Shown: piece after piece, positions 1 through 5,652 of the stretch | Layout of the letters: each line of letters begins with the position of its first letter | Position numbering within the stretch: the stretch's first letter is position 1 | Assembly (NCBI GenBank): GCA_003559755.1 | Contig: PWKM01000281.1 | Span: 1-10,412 of the forward strand | Source of the DNA: Planctomycetota bacterium | GTDB lineage: Bacteria > Planctomycetota > PUPC01 | Reading direction: 5' to 3' | DNA: 10,412 bases | Program-made: the position numbers and the translations under genes | The notes under the pieces: model-generated | Seen by the model: the letters and a program-made list of their open reading frames with translations, nothing else | What the model was told of the DNA's origin: nothing | Database searches by the model: none

Positions 1-1
1 C

Positions 2-988
2 GGCCGGCAGGACTCCGCCGCGTCGGCCCGGAGCGGCCTCGAGCACCTCGCGGACAAACAGGCGCCCGGCGGCTCCTACGGATGGGGCTACGACGGACAC
101 AAGAACGACATCTCGGTCACGGGCTGGACCATCCAGGCGATCGACATGGGGCAGAAGGCAGGGCTGGTCGGCGTCGGCGGCACCGGCGCGATGTTCTGCC
201 GGGACCGCATGGACGGGCTGCTCCGGAACATGGTCCACAGCAGCGACTACCGCGGCTTTTACCGCTTCGGACCACACTGGAACAGAGGCGAGTCCGGGCA
301 CCGGAAATACGCGGCGACCGCCATCTCGATGCTCGCACGGCTGCTGATGGGCCACCGACCGGGGAGCACCGCCAGCCACACCACCAACAGCGGCCGGGCG
401 CGCGGTGTGCTCGACCGGCTCCACGATTCGACGAACTACTTCACCTTCGCCACAGACCTGGGCAGCCGCAGGTCTCTGTATTACTACTATTACATGACGC
501 TGGCCAACTCGGTACTGGGCGGCAGCGCCTGGGAGGACTGGGAGCAGAACGTCTGGCCGGAGGAACTGACCGACCGCCAGGACAACGACGGGAGTTGGCC
601 CACAAGCATCTGTGTATGGGGCGGATATGGCGGCCGGGCGTACACCACGGCCCTGGCACTCCTGACGCTCGAGGCGGGCATGCCCGGACACTGGGAACCG
701 ACCACACCGGCCGGCGAATGCAGCTTTGGCTATAATGCCGTCCTCGGCAGGACTCGGGAGGCGCCCGGGGCCGGCACCATCGTCGCCATGGACTACCACG
801 GATGGGTCATCCAGCGCCATTTTGACGACCGGGATGGCCTGCCCGATCCGGAGCAGGCCGACACCGATGACCTGATCGCTCTCCGCCACGATGGGCGGGC
901 AAACGTGCTGTTCGGCGACGGACGGGTCGAGGCACTTCGGCTGGACGACTTCCGACCGGGGATGTGGGCCCTGCGGAGCGGAGATTGA
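2..988 (+). CDS. Toroid-repeat (prenyltransferase/squalene-cyclase-like) protein with C-terminal H-X9-DG motif, 5' truncated
   Basis: The frame is open from the left edge, so the true start lies outside the window; 328 residues are visible, ending at TGA 986-988. Residues about 23-58 (GSYGWGYDGHKNDISVTGW and following) and 191-225 (QDNDGSW, then GGRAYTTALALLTLEA) look like the repeated helical-hairpin units of the squalene cyclase/prenyltransferase alpha-alpha toroid. A run of five tyrosines sits at residues 160-164, where related proteins have a tyrosine-rich YYxT segment. From about residue 230 the sequence changes character: CSFGYN, then AMDYHGW, then RHDGRANVLFGDGRVEAL. H296 and D306-G307 fit the H-X9-DG motif exactly; that motif normally ends DUF1559/type II pseudopilin-like proteins of Planctomycetes. 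No catalytic DxDD motif is visible, so a structural or binding role is more likely than cyclisation. The role is unknown. The N-terminus, with any signal peptide or prepilin helix, cannot be seen. Confidence 0.8.
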   Translation, partial: GRQDSAASARSGLEHLADKQAPGGSYGWGYDGHKNDISVTGWTIQAIDMGQKAGLVGVGGTGAMFCRDRMDGLLRNMVHSSDYRGFYRFGPHWNRGESGHRKYAATAISMLARLLMGHRPGSTASHTTNSGRARGVLDRLHDSTNYFTFATDLGSRRSLYYYYYMTLANSVLGGSAWEDWEQNVWPEELTDRQDNDGSWPTSICVWGGYGGRAYTTALALLTLEAGMPGHWEPTTPAGECSFGYNAVLGRTREAPGAGTIVAMDYHGWVIQRHFDDRDGLPDPEQADTDDLIALRHDGRANVLFGDGRVEALRLDDFRPGMWALRSGD

Positions 989-1094
989 CGTGCGCACCAG
1001 CCCCGCCGAATGACAGGTCGAGCTGAACGGTTGAATGGGGCGTCTGATCGCTCAAGCGGGCGGGATTCGTGCCGAGAACATACCCGGCGAGCGT

Positions 1095-1136
1095 ACCGAC
1101 GACCGCCGACGGCGGTCGGTCCGGGCGGCCCGCCCG
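1095..1136. repeat. Two adjacent GC-rich hairpins in the intergenic region
   Basis: An 8-bp perfect stem pairs 1100-1107 (CGACCGCC) with 1111-1118 (GGCGGTCG) around a 3-base loop. An alternative pairing joins ACCGAC 1095-1100 with GTCGGT 1115-1120. Directly after it, CGGGCG 1122-1127 pairs with CGCCCG 1131-1136 around a 3-base loop. Neither is followed by a T tract, so they are not classic terminators by themselves. They could stabilise the 3' end of the upstream transcript, or they could reflect the high GC content. Confidence 0.45.
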
Positions 1137-1141
1137 TGATG

Positions 1142-1175
1142 GTGGCCGGGCAAAAGGAGGGCCGGCACATTTTTT
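1142..1175 (+). terminator. Probable rho-independent terminator
   Basis: GTG 1142-1144 and CCGG 1146-1149 pair with CCGG 1162-1165 and CAC 1166-1168, with one bulged G and a 12-base loop. The stem is followed one base later by six T residues (1170-1175). It lies about 150 bases after the toroid gene and just before the next promoter, where a terminator is expected. The large loop and the bulge make it a moderate rather than a strong candidate. Confidence 0.4.
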
Positions 1176-1187
1176 CACAAATTTACC

Positions 1188-1217
1188 GTCGGGGGATTGC
1201 TTGTCGAAAGCCCCGAC
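1188..1217. promoter_or_regulatory. 7-bp dyad overlapping the -35 region (possible operator)
   Basis: GTCGGGG (1188-1194) and CCCCGAC (1211-1217) are perfect inverted arms separated by 16 bases. The -35 hexamer of the next promoter (1201-1206) lies between the arms and the right arm fills most of the -35/-10 spacer. A protein bound here would compete with RNA polymerase. An inner CTT/AAG pairing (1200-1202 with 1208-1210) would also let readthrough RNA fold into a hairpin. Function is inferred from position only. Confidence 0.35.
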
Positions 1218-1229
1218 CCGGCGTATAAT
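1201..1229 (+). promoter_or_regulatory. Sigma70-type promoter for the DUF1570-like gene
   Basis: The -35 element is TTGTCG at 1201-1206 (4 of 6 to TTGACA), the spacer is 17 bases, and the -10 element is a perfect TATAAT at 1224-1229. A transcript starting about seven bases downstream would have a leader of roughly 30 bases before ATG 1267. In DNA this GC-rich a perfect -10 at correct spacing is unlikely by chance. Confidence 0.65.
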
Positions 1230-1266
1230 GGGATAGAGGTCGAGAACGATCATACAGGTGAACCCT

Positions 1267-2274
1267 ATGGTGCGCAGGACCATACCCTTCCTGCTGACGA
1301 TCCTGGTCGCCTGCTCAGCGGGCGCCGCCCCGGGCATCGTCCATCTCCGCCGCGGTGACCAGGTCAGCGGCAACCTCGTCCGCCTGAACCGCGAAGGCGT
1401 CCGCATCCGCACCAGGGCGGGCGTCCGCGATTTTCCCGCCGCAGACATCGAGTCGGTGACCTTCCAGGTGACAGACATCGACGGCAGTCGGGTCACCCGC
1501 CAGGTTTCGTTCCAGGAAGAGGGAGCCTTCCTGCCGTTCACCCTCGAGACACCCAACTTCGTGATCAAGACGGACATCGGCCCGCACGTCTGCCGGAACG
1601 CCGGCCAGGCCATGGAGCAACTGTACCGGGAATTCCAGCAGATTTTCGGCGTGCCCGACGGGGCACAGAGAAAGAAGACCGAGCTGCTGATCTTCGAGAA
1701 GGAAGACGACTTTCGCGCCTACGCCGAGGAACTGGGAGCCAACCTCCCGGAGAGAGCCCTCGGCTTCTACCGCAGATCGAGCGACGGGCGGTCCCAGATC
1801 GTGGCCTACAAACGCCGCACCGAGGAGCACCACACCCTCAGCACCCTGTACCACGAGGCGACCCACCACTTCCTCGGCCTCGCCCTCAGGCAGCGCCCGC
1901 CGCTGTGGCTCGATGAAGGGCTGGCGGTTTACTTCGAAACCAGCCGATGGCAGAACGGCCGGCTGGTCACCGGCGTCAAGCCCCGCATCCGCCTCATGCA
2001 ACTACAGCATGCGATCCGGCAGGACCGGCACCACCCGCTCGATAAACTGATGACGTTCGGCCGAGCCGAGTACGACTCGCTCGCATACGCCCAGGGCTGG
2101 TCGCTGGTTTACTTCCTGATGAATTACGCCGGACAGGAACGGTTCGCTCGTTACATGCGGAAGCTGCGGGAAGGCGAGGACCCCGAAGAAGCGTTCAAGA
2201 CCAGCTTTACCCGCGACATCGACCGGCTGGAACGGGCATGGAAGGAATACGTCTTGCAGTTGGAACTCCCCTGA
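1267..2274 (+). CDS. Exported DUF1570-like HExxH metallopeptidase, possible lipoprotein
   Basis: This 335-residue protein is read from ATG 1267. I prefer that start over in-frame GTG 1258 because AGGTGA (1256-1261), a good ribosome-binding site, lies five bases upstream and would overlap the GTG. The N-terminus is a short signal peptide: RR at 3-4, a hydrophobic core, then LVAC at 13-16, which fits a lipobox with Cys16 as the lipidated residue; cleavage after AGA by signal peptidase I is the alternative. Residues about 22-65 look like a small beta-rich module (LRRGDQVSGNL, then FPAADIESVTF). The catalytic part has HEATH at 196-200 and WLDEG with E217, the expected third zinc ligand of gluzincin (clan MA) peptidases. 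This resembles DUF1570/peptidase MA-like proteins common in planctomycetes. It should act at or outside the cytoplasmic membrane. The substrate is unknown. The gene appears monocistronic. Confidence 0.8.
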   Translation: MVRRTIPFLLTILVACSAGAAPGIVHLRRGDQVSGNLVRLNREGVRIRTRAGVRDFPAADIESVTFQVTDIDGSRVTRQVSFQEEGAFLPFTLETPNFVIKTDIGPHVCRNAGQAMEQLYREFQQIFGVPDGAQRKKTELLIFEKEDDFRAYAEELGANLPERALGFYRRSSDGRSQIVAYKRRTEEHHTLSTLYHEATHHFLGLALRQRPPLWLDEGLAVYFETSRWQNGRLVTGVKPRIRLMQLQHAIRQDRHHPLDKLMTFGRAEYDSLAYAQGWSLVYFLMNYAGQERFARYMRKLREGEDPEEAFKTSFTRDIDRLERAWKEYVLQLELP

Positions 2275-2376
2275 CCGGCCGCTGCCCCCCCTCGGGTCAT
2301 CCCCCACAGCGTCACCTACCCCGCAGAACCCGTTGAATCGTCCTGCTGTTTCTGCCGTCGCGAGCGGGCGGGAGTC

Positions 2377-2404
2377 TTGAGCCGGCATCGCCGTCCGCTA
2401 TAAT
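2377..2404 (+). promoter_or_regulatory. Sigma70-type promoter for priA
   Basis: TTGAGC (2377-2382, TTGA matching the consensus) is followed by a 16-base spacer and a perfect TATAAT at 2399-2404. The -10 overlaps the ATG at 2403, so that ATG would not be in the transcript from this promoter. Transcription should begin near 2411, giving a leader of roughly 34 bases before ATG 2445. Confidence 0.6.
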
Positions 2405-2414
2405 GACGGCTGAT
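2387..2414. promoter_or_regulatory. Inverted repeat bracketing the priA -10 box
   Basis: GCCGTC (2390-2395) and GACGGC (2405-2410) are perfect inverted arms around nine bases that contain the whole TATAAT. The arms extend by ATC (2387-2389) and GAT (2412-2414) if one base (T2411) bulges. The placement would suit an operator, but the arms are short and no regulator is visible in the window. Confidence 0.3.
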
Positions 2415-2444
2415 TACCCGATTCCCGTCAACACCGACCGATCG

Positions 2445-4670
2445 ATGCCCGACCTTTATGCCGACATCGCGCTGAACCTGGCGGTGGACCAGACCTTCAC
2501 CTATCAAGTGCCCGAGGGACTCCGTGGCGAGGTCGTCCCCGGCCGGCGGGTCCGCGCCCCGTTCCGAGGGCGGGCCGTCGACGGCTACTGCGTCGGGCTG
2601 TCCGATGCGACCGAGCTCGACCGGGTCCTCGATATCGAAGGGGTGCTCGATGACGGGCCGCTCATCTCGGCCGAGATGCTCGAGCTGACCCGCTGGATCG
2701 CCGACTACTACTGCTGTTCCTGGGGGCAAGCTCTGGAGGCGGCCCTGCCGGGCGGCGTACGGCGGGCTATCCGCCACCGGATGCAGACGGTCGTCCGCCC
2801 GGCCGTCGAGCCGGACCGGGTGGCGGACGAGGTCGAGGCGCTCGAGGACCGGTCGCCCAAGCAGGCACACGCCCTCCACGTGTTGTCCACACTGGAGCAC
2901 ACGGCGACCTTGCAGGAACTGGCCGGCCTGGCCGATTGCTCCACGGCGACAATCCGGGCTCTGGCGAAGAAGGGGCTGGTGGTGTTGGGCCGGGAGGAGG
3001 TGGACGACGACCCGCTGCTCTCGGTCGAGCCGTCGGAGTCCGAAACGGTCGCCCCCGAGCTCGAGCCGGCGCAGGACTCGGCCCTGCGGCGGATACTCGG
3101 CCTGCACCGCCGGGGCGGCGGAGGAGTCGTGCTGGTCCACGGGGTGACGGGCAGCGGCAAGACCGAGGTGTACTTGCAGGCGATCGACCGGGTCGTCGCC
3201 GACGGCGGCGGGGCGATCGTCCTCGTCCCCGAGATATCGCTCACCCCCCAGACGGTCCGCCGGTTCCGTGCCCGGTTCGAGCACATCGCCGTCCTCCACA
3301 GCAACCTCACCGAGGGCCGCCGCCGCGAGCAGTGGCACGCGATCCAGTCGGGCGAGGTCCAGGTGGTGGTCGGCGCCCGGTCGGCCATCTTCGCCCCGAT
3401 GCCCAACCTCGGACTCATCGTGGTGGACGAGGAGGACGGGACCAGCTTCAAGCAAGACCAGGCGCCGCGGTACCACGCACGCGACGTGGCGGTCGTGCGC
3501 GGCCACAAGGCGGGCGCCGTCGTGGTGCTCGGCTCGGCGACCCCGGCCCTCGAGAGCTACCGCAACGCCCGGCAGGGGAAATATGAACTGGCCCGACTGC
3601 CCGGACGGGTCCAGGGCCGCCCGATGCCGAAAGTCGAACTCGTCGACATGCGGAAACAGTCGTTCGTCCCGGGCGGGTCCCGGTTCCTCTCCCAGCGGCT
3701 GCTCGGCCTGATCGCCAACCGGCTGTCGCGCGACGAGCAGTCGATCGTGTTCCTCAACCGCCGCGGCTTCTCCACCTATGTGTTCTGCACCCGCTGCGGC
3801 TGGGCGCTCAAGTGCTCGCACTGCGACGTATCGATGACCTATCACCGCCGGGCCGACCGGGCAATGTGCCACCACTGCGGACTCCGGGCGCGGGTGCCCG
3901 CCCGCTGTCCCGACTGCAAATCGGACGCGGTGAAGTCCATCGGGCTGGGCACGGAGAAACTGGAGGCCGAGCTCGCCCGGCAGTTGCCCGACGTGCCCAT
4001 CGGGCGGATGGACTCGGACACCGTCCGGGGCCGCGGGGCGCATCAGCGGGTCCTCGATGCGTTCGGCAGCGGGCGTTTCAAGGTGCTCGTCGGCACACAG
4101 ATGGTCGCCAAGGGGCTCGACTTCCCCAACGTCACACTCGTCGGGGTGGTCAACGCCGACACCGCCCTCCACCTGCCCGACTTCCGGGCGGGCGAACGGA
4201 CCCACCAGCTCGTCTCACAGGTGGCCGGGCGGACCGGGCGCGGCCCGAAGGGCGGGCTGGTCGTCGTGCAGACCTGGCAGCCCGAACACTACACGATGCA
4301 GACCGCCGCCGGGCACGATTACGCCGGATTCGCGAAAACCGAACTCGAACACCGCAGGCAGCTCGGATTCCCCCCGTTCTCCCGCGCGGCCCGGATTGTC
4401 ATCGACGGCGAGGTGCCCGGCGAAGTGAAACAGGCGGCATACGACATCGCCGGGGCCATCAAGGAGCAGAGCGGCCCGACCGGCGGGGTGCTACACGGCC
4501 CGATGCCGTGCCCCATCGAGCGGATCAAGAACCGCCACCGCCATCATATCCTCCTGCTCGGTGGAAAATCCGGGGTGATCCGTGCTATGATAGCTGCCGG
4601 CCGACCGGCCTTCCCGGCCGGCCGACGGATGCGGGTCGCCGTCGATATCGACCCGGTCTCTATGCTGTGA
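2445..4670 (+). CDS. priA: Primosomal protein N' (replication restart helicase PriA)
   Basis: PriA recognises stalled or abandoned replication forks and loads the replicative helicase. The 741 residues from ATG 2445 match the usual size of about 730. An in-frame ATG at 2403 is rejected because it lies inside the -10 box and because homology begins around ADIALNLAVDQTFTYQVP. In order, the protein shows a 3'-DNA-end-binding domain (about 1-105), a winged helix (about 136-182), Walker A GVTGSGKT (233-240), the Walker B region, GSATP (363-367), eight zinc-binding cysteines (448, 451, 457, 460, 475, 478, 488, 491), GTQMVAKGLDFP, and motif VI QVAGRTGRG (592-600). The C-terminal domain keeps the usual arginine/histidine-rich segment (IERIKNRHRHHILLL). 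The Walker B motif reads DEED (328-331) where PriA normally has DEEH. No good ribosome-binding site precedes ATG 2445. The restriction enzyme gene begins 25 bases after the stop. Confidence 0.95.
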   Translation: MPDLYADIALNLAVDQTFTYQVPEGLRGEVVPGRRVRAPFRGRAVDGYCVGLSDATELDRVLDIEGVLDDGPLISAEMLELTRWIADYYCCSWGQALEAALPGGVRRAIRHRMQTVVRPAVEPDRVADEVEALEDRSPKQAHALHVLSTLEHTATLQELAGLADCSTATIRALAKKGLVVLGREEVDDDPLLSVEPSESETVAPELEPAQDSALRRILGLHRRGGGGVVLVHGVTGSGKTEVYLQAIDRVVADGGGAIVLVPEISLTPQTVRRFRARFEHIAVLHSNLTEGRRREQWHAIQSGEVQVVVGARSAIFAPMPNLGLIVVDEEDGTSFKQDQAPRYHARDVAVVRGHKAGAVVVLGSATPALESYRNARQGKYELARLPGRVQGRPMPKVELVDMRKQSFVPGGSRFLSQRLLGLIANRLSRDEQSIVFLNRRGFSTYVFCTRCGWALKCSHCDVSMTYHRRADRAMCHHCGLRARVPARCPDCKSDAVKSIGLGTEKLEAELARQLPDVPIGRMDSDTVRGRGAHQRVLDAFGSGRFKVLVGTQMVAKGLDFPNVTLVGVVNADTALHLPDFRAGERTHQLVSQVAGRTGRGPKGGLVVVQTWQPEHYTMQTAAGHDYAGFAKTELEHRRQLGFPPFSRAARIVIDGEVPGEVKQAAYDIAGAIKEQSGPTGGVLHGPMPCPIERIKNRHRHHILLLGGKSGVIRAMIAAGRPAFPAGRRMRVAVDIDPVSML
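4583..4591 (+). promoter_or_regulatory. Possible extended -10 promoter inside the priA 3' end
   Basis: TGC followed by TATGAT (4586-4591) is an extended -10 pattern, about 105 bases before the restriction enzyme start. No convincing -35 is present. It would give the R-M pair its own transcription independent of priA, but it lies within coding sequence and may be chance. Confidence 0.2.
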
Positions 4671-4682
4671 GGTGCCCGAGAA

Positions 4683-4688
4683 CAGGAG
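4683..4688 (+). promoter_or_regulatory. Ribosome-binding site that fixes the endonuclease start
   Basis: CAGGAG lies seven bases before ATG 4696. This decides for ATG 4696 over the upstream in-frame GTG at 4672, which has no such site and would add only eight residues that do not look like the family. Confidence 0.7.
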
Positions 4689-4695
4689 AAGTCGG

Positions 4696-5652
4696 ATGGC
4701 TGCGAACTTGAATCGACCGGAGCGGTGGAAGGAAGACATCGCTCGTTCCGTAGATTTGTATAATGAGTGGTTCCTCGAATTTGCGCCCAAGACGTATCGA
4801 GACCAAAGAGCAAAGACTGCAAAGCACGTCGAAGTGATGCTTGACCGTACCGACCATCTCGCCAAACTAACGCCGCAGGTTCTTCAAGAGCGCCCGCGCA
4901 TTCTCTGGTCGCTACGGATGACAACAGCACCGCCGATCGCGCGAGACCGGCTCGCAGGACTTGCAGATGTTTCGAAATCGTTTCTCGCATGGATGGAACG
5001 CCACGGCAAAGTCCCATCCCAGATGTCCAACCAGGACCTGACAGCCAATCTCAAGCGTATGATTCAGGTAATCACCCGCCTCCAGGACGAAGATGTATTC
5101 CCTTGGAGGGGGGAGAACCGGGCGCCGACGGGTCCCGAATCGGACCGGGCGACCACGATTGTTGCAGATCGATTGTGCGGGGCAAGCTCGGACCCGATTG
5201 TCAGAAATGCCCAGGAACGCCGAAAACTCGCCAAAATAAAAGAATGGCTGGAGGGCAGAGGATATACGGACCGGTCCGGTGATGTTTCGTACGACGGTTT
5301 GAACGCTGGAGAGTTTGCTTTCCGCATCAATGCAGGCGGGCTCAAAGACGACGGGAAGAACGTGAGTATCCCGGTGGACGTTGCAGTGGCCCCATTACTG
5401 GGAAGCCCGAATCGGTCCCCACTCCTGATCGAGGCGAAATCCGCCGGCGATTTCACCAATACCAATAAGCGGCGAAAGGAAGAAGCCGCCAAAGTGACAC
5501 AATTACGGAGGAAGCACGGCGACACCGTGCAGTATATTTTGTTCCTGTGCGGGTATTTCGACAGCGGATACTTGGGATACGAAGCGGCGGAAGGCATCGA
5601 TTGGGTCTGGGAACACCGCATTGATGACTTGGCCGAGTTCGGACTCGAATGA
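4696..5652 (+). CDS. XamI-like type II restriction endonuclease
   Basis: The product has 318 residues. Its N-terminus (RPERWKEDIARSVDLYNEWF, then FAPKTYRDQR) and a later block (LRMTTAPPIARDRLAGLADVS) match what I recall of the XamI restriction endonuclease family, whose founder cuts GTCGAC. The C-terminal half carries a PD-(D/E)xK-type nuclease core: D228 in PVDVAVAP and E246-A-K248 in LLIEAKSAGDF, 18 residues apart, followed by a basic helix (NKRRKEEAAKVTQLRRK) as in many such enzymes. It would make double-strand breaks at unmethylated sites in incoming DNA. Its stop overlaps the methyltransferase start by four bases (ATGA), so the two are translationally coupled. The DNA is visibly less GC-rich than priA and pyrF: the 60 bases from 5461 have 32 G/C, against 43 in the 60 from 7441. 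No controller protein gene precedes it. Family assignment is from memory of the motifs; the cut site is inferred. Confidence 0.8.
   Translation: MAANLNRPERWKEDIARSVDLYNEWFLEFAPKTYRDQRAKTAKHVEVMLDRTDHLAKLTPQVLQERPRILWSLRMTTAPPIARDRLAGLADVSKSFLAWMERHGKVPSQMSNQDLTANLKRMIQVITRLQDEDVFPWRGENRAPTGPESDRATTIVADRLCGASSDPIVRNAQERRKLAKIKEWLEGRGYTDRSGDVSYDGLNAGEFAFRINAGGLKDDGKNVSIPVDVAVAPLLGSPNRSPLLIEAKSAGDFTNTNKRRKEEAAKVTQLRRKHGDTVQYILFLCGYFDSGYLGYEAAEGIDWVWEHRIDDLAEFGLE

Noticed and set aside
479..493. Run of five tyrosine codons
   Set aside because: It looks unusual, but related toroid proteins have a tyrosine-rich YYxT segment at this place. It is not a nucleotide repeat expansion, since TAT and TAC codons are mixed.
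807..1613. Antisense open frame of 268 codons spanning the first intergenic region
   Set aside because: It overlaps the ends of two supported genes plus a terminator and promoter, and shows no recognisable domain.
2316..4205. Antisense open frame of 629 codons opposite priA
   Set aside because: It lies opposite a clear, fully motif-supported helicase gene. Its composition is what reverse reading of GC-rich codons gives, and no domain is recognisable.
4596..4626. GC palindromic run near the priA 3' end
   Set aside because: It is explained by Ala, Gly, Pro and Arg codons of the PriA C-terminus, and no T tract follows, so it is not called a terminator.
4759..4764. TATAAT inside the endonuclease gene
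   Set aside because: It encodes Tyr-Asn in a conserved part of the family (DLYNEW) and has no -35 at the right distance.
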